In this document: positions 21,632 to 31,814 of the stretch, one piece after another
Numbering within the stretch: the stretch's first letter is position 1
How the letters are laid out: each line of letters opens with the position of its first letter
NCBI GenBank assembly: GCA_037952775.1
Contig: JBANAY010000004.1
Coordinates: forward strand, 5,766,001-5,830,000
DNA from: Clonostachys chloroleuca
Taxonomy: Eukaryota; Ascomycota; Sordariomycetes; Hypocreales; Bionectriaceae
Direction: 5' to 3'
DNA: 64,000 nucleotides
Translations under genes and position numbers: made by a program
The notes under the pieces: generated by a model
Database searches by the model: none
Seen by the model: the letters and a program-made list of their open reading frames with translations, nothing else
What the model was told of the DNA's origin: nothing

Positions 21632-22528
21632 TTACTCGTAATCCTCCAGATCTCTTCGGCCGCGACCTCCCCGGCCTCCGGTTGTGTAACCGACGCCGGT
21701 GGGTCGGTTAGGTGGGGGGCGAGGAACATTAGGAGGAGGCTTAGCTCGCACCTCTAGTTCCTCCATGGTATCTCTCTCATTAAGATCTCGTCGGCCTCGA
21801 CCTCCTCGACCGCCAGTGGTATAACCAACACCAGTAGGTCGGTTTGGTGGAGGGCGAGGAACATTAGGCGGGGGCTTGGCTCTCTCATCAAGAGATCTTC
21901 GGCCTCGGCCTCCACGGCCTCCAGTCGTGTAGCCAACGCCGGTAGGTCGGTTTGGTGGAGGGCGGGGAACATTAGGAGGAGGCTTGGCTCTCTCATCAAG
22001 AGATCTTCGGCCTCGGCCTCCATGGCCTCCAGTCGTGTAGCCAACGCCGGTAGGTCGGTTTGGTGGAGGGCGGGGAACATTAGGAGGAGGCTTGGCTCTC
22101 TCATCAAGAGATCTTCGGCCTCGGCCTCCACGGCCTCCAGTCGTGTAGCCAACGCCGGTAGGTCGGTTTGGTGGAGGGCGAGGAACATTAGGAGGAGGCT
22201 TAGCTCGCACCTCTAGTTCCTCCATGATATCTCTCTCATCAAGATTTCGTCGTCCGCGGCCTCCTCGGCCTCCAGTTGTATAACCAACACCAGTAGGTCG
22301 GTTTGGCGGAGGGCGGGGAACATTGGGAGGAGGCTTAGCTCGCACCTCCAGTTCCTCCAGGACATCTCTTTCATCGAGATCGTCACGGGCTTCTAAGAGA
22401 AGACCATCATTGAGGAAGTCCTCGCCTCGTGTGTCAAGGCCGCTGTCCTCGGTGAAATCAGCGGTGACATGGCTTGTGAGGCCGAGAACGATGGCTGAGA
22501 CGAGGGGGATGTGTTTCATTGAGACCAT
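21632..22528 (-). CDS. Secreted repeat precursor (Kex2-type), six Pro/Arg/Gly-rich peptides
   Basis: Single-exon gene, 298 aa from the ATG opening MVSMKHIPLV (a second ATG three codons later is equally possible). Residues 1-23 form a signal peptide. An acidic leader (24-63) follows, then six copies of a 31-residue unit starting AKPPPNVPRPPPNRPTG, continuing with a VGYTTGG segment and ending in a basic GRGGRGRR tail: residues 64-94, 109-139, 145-175, 181-211, 217-247 and 262-292. Units are separated by acidic spacers, SLDER (three times) or a 14-residue type containing LDER, MEELEVR. Each unit ends in Arg-Arg, a Kex2 site. Strongly basic units with acidic spacers are the layout of secreted multi-peptide precursors (Kex2-processed repeat proteins; some feed fungal RiPPs, others pheromone- or antimicrobial-like peptides). 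No UstY-like or other tailoring gene is adjacent. Function is not known. Confidence 0.9.
   Translation of the reverse strand: MVSMKHIPLVSAIVLGLTSHVTADFTEDSGLDTRGEDFLNDGLLLEARDDLDERDVLEELEVRAKPPPNVPRPPPNRPTGVGYTTGGRGGRGRRNLDERDIMEELEVRAKPPPNVPRPPPNRPTGVGYTTGGRGGRGRRSLDERAKPPPNVPRPPPNRPTGVGYTTGGHGGRGRRSLDERAKPPPNVPRPPPNRPTGVGYTTGGRGGRGRRSLDERAKPPPNVPRPPPNRPTGVGYTTGGRGGRGRRDLNERDTMEELEVRAKPPPNVPRPPPNRPTGVGYTTGGRGGRGRRDLEDYE
21653..22339 (-). repeat. In-gene tandem repeat, six 93-bp units, partly in 108-bp period
   Basis: The six 93-bp peptide-coding units lie inside the precursor gene. Copies 2 to 5 follow each other at a 108-bp period (93-bp unit plus 15-bp spacer) and are nearly identical at DNA level, with a single Arg-to-His replacement in copy 3. 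The outer copies use longer 42-bp spacers and are more diverged at silent sites, implying recent amplification or gene conversion in the centre. Confidence 0.9.
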
Positions 22529-22694
22529 TTTGGAAGAATAGTTGGAGTACCAGCCAGTGATACCTATGTGAATGAAAAGAAGTAAAAATTGGAAACGCAA
22601 GGAAATGCAAGGAAATGTATTGATAGGGAGTGGTGGTTAAGTTTTGATACTGTTATTCCCAAAATCTGGTTCATGAATGGTAACTAACGATGCC

Positions 22695-22704
22695 TTTTAT
22701 ATAA
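22695..22704 (-). promoter_or_regulatory. TATA box candidate of the repeat-precursor gene
   Basis: On the minus strand the sequence reads TATATAAAA about 170 bp upstream of the precursor ATG. Position is suitable for a core promoter; not otherwise tested. Confidence 0.35.
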
Positions 22705-24314
22705 ACTGTTTGGGATATTTATAGATTATTTTTGTACACATACTATGGCTGAAACTGTTTAAAATAGCATTACTATAGAATTATTGCTTCTTGTGGGGAT
22801 TTAATATATATCCATGCTTCTTTGCTAGTCCGACATGACGCAAGCCCGTCGCCATCTTCGGCAAAAGTCCTTTTGGGAATAGTGTTTGACGCGCTTCGCG
22901 TTGATCGAGTAAAAGTCAGGCAATGAAAATCCATCAATTCTCCTATCATTACACTTGGAGTCATTCAACCTATCGCCCTCATCATCATGGCACGTGGGAT
23001 GGGAAATTTACTTTGTAAGCAAGGGAGAATAAAGGATGGGAATGGCTCCCAGATGGGCTTCGCGTGGCCAAGGATAGAAGAGCTGGAAATGGGCTCCGGG
23101 AAGAAATGACTGACCACGTAGTAGCGCTCGAAGGATGGCCTTCTGCTGATTCCTTAGTACCACACCGGCAAATCTGCCAAAGTCCCGAATTGGGACCATG
23201 CTAATCGTATCATTGCCTCATGAAGCTGTCGGCTACCTATGTCAAATATAGACCCTGGTATTATCATGGTTTCTCCTTGCCCAGTTTCTCGAGACTGCCC
23301 ATCCCCCACTGTACTCTCGGAACTCTTGAAGTCTCGCCCCAGCGCCTTCTTGATAGCGTTGAATCATAAAACATCGGGAATATAGGCCTGTTTCCCTTTT
23401 AGAAATGCGCTCCTTCACAGCCTTGGGATACGCGGCCTTAGCATGGCTGAACATCTGGGCGTAGTCAAAGGTGTTCCTGTACACATTGAGGATTGAGAGT
23501 AGCACAGCGATTTGGGGCAGAGACAAACGTCTGCTGGACGCTCGGTGTTTTGAGAGCTGCGTTCAGGATGCTCGCCAACAATTTAACTGTCGGCGCATGC
23601 TTCCGTTGTAGGGTCGGCCGAGGCTGGGGGCCCATGAAGCATCCGAGCTCTGGTTCGATTCCTTTGACAAGGGTCAAATGGCTGGATCGTAGCGGGGAAG
23701 CAAGAAGCCGCCTTTGCCTCAGCCCTGCATTGCCCTGTGCAATTCAAACCACCTAAAGTACCGGCAGAAGCGAGTTGACTAGGCTAGTATAATATGATAT
23801 ATCCCAAACGACGTTCCCCTGTTAATATGCACGGCGAAGGTAAGACAGGAATTAGTGTAAAGGAGCGATATCTCGGAGACCAGAACGCGTAAGTCGACTC
23901 TTCGGAGAAAGCGGGATTCCCGCCATGATTTCGACGGCGTGATTACCTCCTTCACAAGGAGGACATGCACTACCTCAAAGCGAATCGTGAAAGCCAGGAC
24001 CAGTGTTCCTTAGTTAGAGCGAATAGGGAAGGTAATTACTCAAGCAATGGATTGACAAAGTTTAGCCTGTTCACGATGCCGATGTCGGTGGAACCAAACT
24101 CTGTTGGGGCGGAGTGCGCTTGTCTCCTGCAAACGGGGTTGTGAGCCCCATCGTGGAGATCGATCTGCCACCAGGATCCGTCAATCGGCTCATCTTGTCT
24201 CTCCTGGTCATCTTGCCCTGAACACCCAAGGCATCCCCGGGATTGACTTGATGTAGTCTGGTACATTGAGATACAACACCTTCGTTGCGCGTGGACCCAG
24301 TCTCAGACGGCAAC
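22705..24314. other. Gene-poor stretch with possible gene remnant
   Basis: About 1.6 kb upstream of the bZIP gene. On the minus strand between 23677 and 23008 three overlapping open stretches in different frames have protein-like composition (for example QIAVLLSILNVYRNTFDYAQ and FLPGAHFQLFYPWPREAHLG) but I recognise no family and could not splice them into one gene. This may be a decayed gene. A tRNA B-box-like match at 23652-23662 lacks the rest of a tRNA. Confidence 0.3.
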
Positions 24315-26034
24315 ATGGCAAAACCAACAAAGCGCGGTTCCGCGACACAAACAGAGTCCGACGTGGATAGAGATGAAAGAAAGTGAGTTGCGATCCCTTG
24401 CGGAATCTTCCACCTTGCCTTCGCCTCTCCTTCGATCTAACCTGATAACTTAGGAAAATCCGCAACCGCCTCTCACAAAGAGCTTTTCGCCGGAGGCGAG
24501 CAGAACACCTGAGGGAGCTTGAGAGTCGCGCAAATGCCTCGGACCAACCGGACGATGATAGGCTTGTGGTCCTCGAGCAGGAAAATAGGCGATTGCGAGC
24601 ACATATCACCCAGCTTCAATCGCAGCTCGAAAGCATACAAGCGACAATCCAACTCATGACCAAGTCATCGAATGTTCTTCTCGATGCCACTGAACCTTCC
24701 AGCAATGAAGAGTTGCAGACTGAGCAAGTTCGAACACAAACCCAAAGTGATCAGGTCCCGAGTAACATAGCTAGCATTTCTCAGGACATTTTGGGGACGC
24801 CTGCTACTCCAAATAACAATCAACAAAACGTTAGCAATAACTTCTCGCTTCTCCTTCGTGGAAGCAATTCCGGGAAATACTCACCTTCGTTTCCCAGCCA
24901 CAATTCGGAGGCAGGGCTTGATGGGTTTACCGAGTCTCTTGGCCCGATGCAACTTGACTCTCTCCCGCTCACACGAATGCCCGAGTTCTGGGGGCTTAGC
25001 CACCAGGTAGGACCACAAGCGTATGCGAATGCTCTGGAATTAAGCTTGCCATCGCCCTCTAGTGCTCTGGTTGGTTTAAACTGCGTCGAGTCTAACTCGC
25101 CGTTCTCGGACCACATTCAACTCCTCAAGAAGCTATTGAAAACAAAACTGAAGCAACCACATCGTATGGACAGAGCCTTTTGCCAAACGTGAGTTATCCC
25201 CATATACCTAAAACAGGCCGGAATTTTCTATTTCTAACTTACTCTACTAGATTATACCAATCGGTATCCAGTGTTTTAGCCATGTTCAATAGCATCACAC
25301 GCCCAGATGTCATGAACTGGTACGCGAAGACGCGCTTCTTCCATATCGTCGAGCTCACTGCATGGCAAATCTTCCCCTCGCCCGTGACTTTCTCCCGGCT
25401 GAGCGAGCGGTATAAGCCAACCAGATCGCAGCTCGCACTCCAAGGTCAATATCCATGCGTGGTAGACTGGATCCCCTTTGCGTCAATCCGAGACCGGGCT
25501 ATTCAACTCCACGCCGCCAACCCATGCATCGACCAGATATTCTGCGATGCGGTGAGCGCATACGTGGTTGAGTCTACCATGTCGGAGCTCATCATGGGCA
25601 CGTCTCCCATCAAAGTCTACGTTCGAGTCACAGATTTGATCGCAAGCATGTCCCCTGACCAGACTCGGGAAGAGAGACTAGATATCGACAGCGTACAGCT
25701 CCCTGCCCCTAACTTGAGGACGCTCTTCTCGTCGCCCAAGTACGCACAGTTGGCATTCGAATATCTTCGGATGGACTGTGGTGCGCAAGAGTACAAAATC
25801 GATCCCATGTTCTTTGGGAAATACCCTGAGTTATGTGATCCATCCGACAATATTCTTGCTACTGGTGTGCCACTCAGGCCAGAGAGCCAGATAACGCTCA
25901 CCAGCCCGAGGCACCTTGATCCTATGACCATGACGATATACAGCAGCTTTATTAATTTTTCCCTCGATGCAGTCAAAGCCTTTTCAAATCATACTACAAG
26001 TAAACGAAATCACAATGTTCCGGTATCGGGCTAA
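24315..26034 (+). CDS. bZIP transcription factor with DUF3425-type C-terminal domain
   Basis: Three exons (24315-24382, 24454-25188, 25251-26034) close to 528 aa. The first intron lies just before the basic region, which reads KIRNRLSQRAFRRRRAEHL (about residues 24-42), the N-x-x-(Q)-R-A-F-R-x-R pattern of fungal Yap/AP-1-related bZIPs. A leucine-zipper-like heptad stretch follows (LVVLEQENRRLRAHITQLQ). The centre is Gln/Ser/Asn-rich and probably disordered. The C-terminal 280 residues (WYAKTRFFHIVELTAWQIFP, then the FFGKYPELCD stretch) match the DUF3425 domain common in Pezizomycotina bZIP regulators of stress and secondary metabolism. It is expected to bind DNA as a dimer in the nucleus. 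Targets are unknown. Confidence 0.9.
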
Positions 26035-26654
26035 CAGTACCATGCGCTACGAGCACAAGAAAGCCATTGACTGGTGCACGTGACGTCTTGGCTGAGAGCA
26101 GCAGGTTCAAAGACGGGGAGTGTCAGGAGGAAACAAGATGCGGGATGGGCGATTCACTCAAATTACAATGATTTATTGGAAATCCCGTCTCAAAAATGAG
26201 CCTTCCGGTCCGGAGTTCTCTGCCTCCAATCGAGCCACCTCTTAAAACGTCAAAGAATGAAAGGGATAATTTACAAGTGGAGAGTTTAGCCCAATCACCA
26301 CCGAGGCCTCAACCCTTGTCATACCCCCAACCAAGTGAGAGACCCAACGAGCAAGGACTAATAGTTGCTTAACATGGTGCACCAGCCCAAGACCCCTGAT
26401 GCTGCTCCCATCCCAAACTTCTCGATACGACTTATCTCTCCTTGTACTGAAGGAGCGCGTAACGCTGGTATATCTCAGCGGTGTGTGCGCGAAATGCCTT
26501 TCCGTACTTGATCAAAACGCCGGTCAAGGCAAGGAGAGAATCACGGTAGTGATTAGAACAATCGTTATCAGGACCCATTGAATGCCCACAGAACGAATCC
26601 TTGGGTCGAGAGCGAAAATAAAGGCGGTGCTAAAGATACTTCTCCTTCTCACGC
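26035..26654. other. Intergenic region
   Basis: About 620 bp between the bZIP gene and the transcription-factor pseudogene. I looked for a Zn2Cys6 cluster belonging to the downstream pseudogene and found no C-x2-C-x6-C pattern in any plus-strand frame. Confidence 0.4.
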
Positions 26655-28393
26655 GTGATACACGCTTCACTCCATCAACCTTTTCCGGGAAACCATTTGG
26701 AGTCTTTGAATGCCCATCATGATGATGCAGCAGCAGCAGCACCTTTTCCGTGTTTTCTACCTGATTATGAGCTGGGTATCTCTCTGAGCAACGCCTACTT
26801 TGAAAATATTCATCCTCATTACCCTTTTCTACATGAGCCAACGTTCAGGTGCTGGGAAGACGCGCTTCTCAGGCCATCCAACACCGTCGAAGAGCTGGAT
26901 TTTGATCCTGTCCCACTGTTCTTTGTCAATATGGTAAGCAATGTCTTCAACTCGACCTGCCGATGTCATGACTAAATGTCCTAGGTGTATGCTGTTGGAG
27001 CCTTGCTATTGTCAAACTTAGGATCACTACCGCAGGTAAATTATATCTAGAACCGTGTAGCAATCACCGCTGATACTTCTTCAGCAACTTTACGTATCAG
27101 CACAGTTTTACATCGACAATATTTTATCACGCAACAACCTGGAAGCCATACAAGCCATCCTTTGCTACACCATGTATTCGCTTCGAAGCTCTCGAGGTCC
27201 ATCCATCTGGTGGGTTGCTCCCTAATAATTAGAATAGGGTGAACTGACAATGAGGAAGGAAACTGTCTGGCTTAGCACTTCGTCAATGCATTGAACTTGG
27301 CTATCACCGTAGCGTCAATCGCTTTGGGTTTAATACAGGCCCTCTACAACTTGAGATGCGAAAGAGAGCCTTTTGGTGTGCTTTTGGAATTGACTGCTAC
27401 GCAGCGTTGATACTAGGGCGCCCTTTAGGCAATCTGATACAAGAGGTTGATGCCGAGGTAGGTGGCCTCTCGCAGAAGTTCGGCAAGTACTGACTTGGGT
27501 TGGACACTCAGTTCCCATTGGATATCGATGACTCGAATATAACCGAGACCGATATCCTAGGAGAGCCGCGTAGCCCCGACGATCGGTTTTCTACAACCAA
27601 TGTCAACTGCACTTCATGTCTTTCCACTCCGCCATATCTGGGCACGTCTACACTCGTCTTTTTGTATTCAGGTGTGAGCAGCAATATGGACAATACAGCC
27701 AGTGATGACCGAATTGCTCTATTTCGGGCAGAGATTGACGCTTGGATTGCTTCCACTCCTCCAATACCACCATGAGCTGGAGCAGCCCTGTCAATCCTCG
27801 CAACCCAGGATTGGTATGATCTCAGCTATAGTGAGACTATCATCATGCTCTACCGAGGTCAAATGATTGATCATTCAGAGGGTGCAAATGATGATGTGTT
27901 CCTGCAATGTGCTTGTGCCGCCGAGAGGATCTGCTTGATGAATCGGCGGTTATACATTGGGAAACCAGTAAATTGCACCTGAGGTACTCTTCACGTCATT
28001 TTCTCTGCTGGGTTAACATACCTGCATTGTCTCTGGGCATCGGCTGCTGTCCGTCACAAAACTTCACTATACGACGTGGGCAACACACTCACAAGTTGCA
28101 CGATGCTTCTGACAGTGATAGCTGAGCGGTCCAAGAGCGCCGTTCCCTACAGAGACATCTTCGAGGCTCTCCACAGCCGCACCAATTAGATGATGGCAGA
28201 TAGAGGTAGAGAGCAGTCGGATGTGCAGCTCTCGACAATGGATGCCGGTGATACTGCGTCAGGAAGTTTAACTCAGTGGATGACTGAAATCTCGGACGCG
28301 GGGATGTCAGATGCAGTTGACAATCTCCTGACTAGCCTAGTCTCAGGTTTTATAGCCTATGAAGGGATAGGGGAACCAAGGAGTTTGTCTTAG
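26655..28393 (+). pseudogene. Fungal-specific transcription factor (middle homology region), nonsense-riddled
   Basis: Spliced by eye, the plus strand encodes a fungal_trans middle homology region: FENIHPHYPFLHEPTFRCW, VYAVGALLLSNLGSLPQ, FYIDNILSRNNLEAIQAIL, LRQCIELGYHRSVNRFGF and RKRAFWCAFGIDCYAALILG with short introns near 26934, 27033, 27209 and 27460. From 27500 one frame stays homologous to the C-terminal half for nearly 900 bp but contains three in-frame stops: TGA at 27773, TGA at 27980 and TAG at 28187. Each is one transition away from a sense codon (CGA, TGG, CAG). The N-terminal zinc cluster is missing. The simplest reading is a 5'-truncated, mutated Zn2Cys6 gene, perhaps touched by RIP-like C-to-T mutation. 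Confidence 0.75.
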
Positions 28394-28785
28394 TCCGTTG
28401 AAACATCCCCAGGGCTTGAGTGGTACCGAAATTAGGCTCCTTCGTTCGTGACATGAAATTCCTGGCTGGAGAAGACCCGAATGGTGGTCAATAGAAGTAA
28501 CCAAAGAGGAAAGCACGGATAGAGACGTTTCATTCTAAAACTTCCACTCGGGTGTTTGATCTTGAACCCCACGTGACGGTGTGGTATATTATGGGGTTCA
28601 TAACGGATAACTAGAAAATTGTGTCTTACTCTAAGGAAGATGAATTTACTACAACTGTTTATTGTTTGTGTACTTTCTCATAGCATTCATAGAATCACAA
28701 AACTGGGTTAGCAAGGACTGCCAGAGATGATCAAGTTGACAGTATAATCTATCATTTCCTCTTCTTCTTCGATAATAACGGCTAA
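28394..28785. other. Convergent intergenic region
   Basis: About 390 bp between the pseudogene and the oxidoreductase gene. No gene or repeat recognised. Confidence 0.4.
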
Positions 28786-30013
28786 TTATCCTACGTACTC
28801 AGTGGTTTCAATTTTGGCGGGATACGAGATTTCCGCCTGCTTGCGGATTTCATCTACAGTAGCTAGCAAAAGCACAGACTCATCCCATGGGATAGTTTCG
28901 CTCTGCAAGTCGCCAGCCAATAATCGCCTTGCTGCCTCATCGGCTTCCCAGAACATGCCATGCCCCTCCGCTGGGATGGGATATTCCTCTGTGTAGGCTT
29001 TGGTGCTGTCTTTGGCGGGTATCACCTTGATGCTCTGTGCTCTATGCACGGGACCCCAGACCTGGATCTCACCCTCGCGCCCGTAGATGTGGATGGTGGG
29101 CCCACCGGCATCGTCCACATCTGGCAGATCGAACGATGCACTGGCGATGCCATGAGCATAGTCGAAGCCGGAATTGTTGGGCATGTGGAACCTCATCATC
29201 ATGCTAATGGTCCGGTCGGCGCCGGTTATCTCGTGCTTCTCTACCAGCGTAGAGATGTCGGTTGGAGGTTTTGGTGTCTTGGCTCCCTTGCATTGGGTGT
29301 GGTACAACGTTTGGAAGAGCCAGGTAAGCGGATAGACGCCGATATCCAGTAAGGCACCACCGGCCAAGTCCATGTTGAGATAGCGGTGAGTAAGGTCCAT
29401 GGAATCGAGGTTTGAACCGATGGAATTATTGACGAAAACGCGATTCACGTCGCCAATCTCGCCACTCTGAATCAGTTCACGAACGCGGACGCTGAGGGGG
29501 AAGAATCGCGTCCAGACTGCTTCCATGAAGAACACCTTCTTCTCGGCAGCCACCTCATACAGCCTCTTGGCCTGCTTTGCGTTGACCGTGAGGGGTTTCT
29601 CGCACAGGACCGCCTTCTTCGCATTCAGAGCCAGCATGCAGTTCTCGAAGTGCAGAGAGTGTGGAGTGGCAATGTAGATGATGTCTACATTGGGATCCGT
29701 AACCAGTTCCTTGTATGAACCGTATGTCGCGCATGAAACGCCAAGTTGAGAATCTTGCATGTTCTTTGCGACGAATCGCTGGGCGGATTCGAGTGAACTT
29801 GATGAAGCCACGCCCGTAATGATGTGGTTAACGTCAGATACGCCTCTGGTTTTCGGGTCGACCAACAGATCCCGAGCAAAGGTAGCTGCGATTCGACCGG
29901 TGGCTGCACGAACATAGAGTCAGCCAGGTCCTGTTTGTAGTTAATGGGTGTCTGAATCTTCTGCACTTACCCATGAGGCCCCATCGGACGGTCCTTTTAG
30001 TCTCGGAGCCCAT
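28786..30013 (-). CDS. Gfo/Idh/MocA oxidoreductase, NADP D-xylose dehydrogenase / dihydrodiol dehydrogenase-like
   Basis: Two exons (30013-29971, 29903-28786) close to 386 aa. The 67-nt intron splits the Rossmann glycine motif, and splicing restores RWGLMGATGRIAATFARDL. Downstream landmarks are DIIYIATPHSLHFEN, the family hallmark VLCEKPLTVNAKQAKRLYEV (catalytic Lys of EKP), FFMEAVWTRFFPLS and GGALLDIGVYPLTWLFQTLY with the conserved Asp/Tyr segment. These are the features of the fungal branch near dimeric dihydrodiol dehydrogenase and NADP-dependent D-xylose 1-dehydrogenase, cytosolic enzymes that oxidise aldoses or trans-dihydrodiols. The GH43 gene 9 kb away makes a xylose role imaginable but not shown. 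Confidence 0.92.
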
Positions 30014-30663
30014 GGTGTTATTCAGATATGATGGCCAAGTTCATTCAATGGGGTCAAGGCTGTTCCCTGCAGACAATCGATTACATGGAGCGCATAAGAC
30101 CACTTATAAGTTTACCAAGCGCCGTGCTCATCTACTGGGGTTACTCGTATGCGTGTTACAGAAAGGATAGTATCGTATCGCTGCTCAACCCAGCGTGGGG
30201 AAAGACTTCCAACTTTGGAACTCCGATTTGCCGTTGGAAAGGATCGATTGCTAATCCGCCCAGCATGCTCGGCAAAAGACACAGCCGACAACTGAAGTAT
30301 CCACTCACTCAAAGGTCAACCCCCCCACCCCCAATTTTGCCAGTTGGATAGCCGTCGATCCTGTCGAAAGTCGAGCAGTCAGATTCGAGATCGGCGTTGA
30401 ACTCCCCGTGAAGGCACATTCACGATTTCTCGCCCTCCATTAGCATTGGATGGGGAGGCTGATAAGAGTGTATCCTTTCGCAACGGACGCACGCTGTAGT
30501 CACATCAACTTTAGGAGCGATCACCATCATTCCACGACCAATCTCGCAACCTATTTGAAACCTTACTTTGGTAACTACTTACTTTGGTAACTAAGGATCT
30601 TCTCTGTTCAGCAGTCTCCGCAATATGATTCTTGTCTAGTAGTAAATGCTGGTATGGACATTG
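30014..30663. other. Intergenic region
   Basis: About 650 bp between the two Gfo/Idh/MocA genes on the minus strand. It must hold the promoter of the intact gene. A short direct repeat (actttggtaactactt / actttggtaactaagg) lies near 30563-30596. No gene. Confidence 0.45.
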
Positions 30664-31493
30664 TTATACTTCTGCATCCTGCGGATACACAGTCCCTCCC
30701 TGCCTTCTCATCTCGTCCATTATCTCCATAACGCGAATGGTCTCAGCCCAGGGCATGATGGCGCTCTCAGTGCGATGAGAAAGGACGTCCAGCGCTGTAT
30801 TGTCCTGCTCGAACATGAAACCTTGACCCGCCTGTGTGAAATCATGCTGTTGCAGGTCGAATCCGCCATAAGATAGCTCTCGATGAACAACGAGTGACTC
30901 TGGGTGAGAGGCGTCTTCCCCTATCACGTCGATGTAGCCGCTTGAGCCGTAAATTCGGCAAATTGGGTCGACTGCTCGCCCGGCGGTAAATGAGCTTGAA
31001 ATAAGAGCATTTTGTCCAGTTGAGCTATACTGAAGAACAGCATTTGTTGTAACTTCGACTCCCATGGAGTTTGTTTGGGCCGCGAGTATTCTTGGTCGCT
31101 CTAATTGATCCACCTCAGGTCTTTCCAAGGATACAAGCGCCCAGGTGAGAGGATAGATCCCAACATCCAAGAGTGACCCTGCTCCTAGCTTCGGATCTCT
31201 ATATCTCGAGGTTGGCGGCAGACTAACTATGTCGACTGGCAAGTTATACTGGGAAGATAACCAGGAGACACGCCCAATCGCGTTCTGCTCAAAAAGGATA
31301 TCCCGGAGCTTAGTGACGATAGGGCGATGTCGAAGCCACATGGCCTCGGCAACATAAACGCCCTTCTCCTTGGCAGCCTTGAAAACGTCCCGAGCCTCCT
31401 TTGCATTCATCGTGAATGGCTTTTCGCAAATCCTAAGTCCGCAACAACCCTTCTGCCGCAGAATTGAGGAGACCAAGTTTTGAGCAGAAGAGG
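30664..31493 (-). pseudogene. Gfo/Idh/MocA oxidoreductase, 5'-truncated
   Basis: The minus strand encodes the last two thirds of a second family member: RICEKPFTMNAKEARDVF, VYVAEAMWLRHRPIVTKL, GAGSLLDVGIYPLTWALV and the C-terminal DFTQAGQGFMFEQDNTALDV. The N-terminal Rossmann domain with the NADP-binding glycine motif (about 90-100 residues) is missing: upstream of the residues NASSAQNLVSSIL the frame runs into an A-rich tract and a stop, and no ATG is available in frame. No upstream exon was found before 31815, where the quinate repressor ends. It is most likely a non-functional fragment left by a deletion or translocation next to the intact paralogue. Confidence 0.75.
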
Positions 31494-31814
31494 CATTTTT
31501 TTTGAGTGTTTATTAGTCAATTTTATTCATGGGATAGGGGCTTATTTGTTTAATGGTGAAGCACTTTCTTTCGTGAGGTTGACTAAGCAATGTGCAAATG
31601 GTCAAAACACTGTTCATCCTAGGATCTAGATTTTGATTCGCGCTACAGGATTTATGTGGAGGGCTTGCTGTTAATGTATGCGATAAGAAGGGCCACGGAA
31701 CTTTGTCCACATATAAAAGGTGAGAAGGATTTCCCTAGGGATTTCAGTTCGAACTTGCTAGCGCGCTGTGCGTGCTCCCGCACCGCTAAAAGTTGTACGT
31801 AAAACAATAACTCA

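Noticed and set aside
21653..22339. CRISPR-like or intergenic satellite repeat
   Set aside because: The repeat is in a single open reading frame with a signal peptide, the unit length is a multiple of three, and the organism is a fungus.
23648..23666. tRNA gene suggested by a B-box-like GGTTCGATTCC
   Set aside because: The T-arm stem does not pair and no acceptor stem or A box is found at the right distance.
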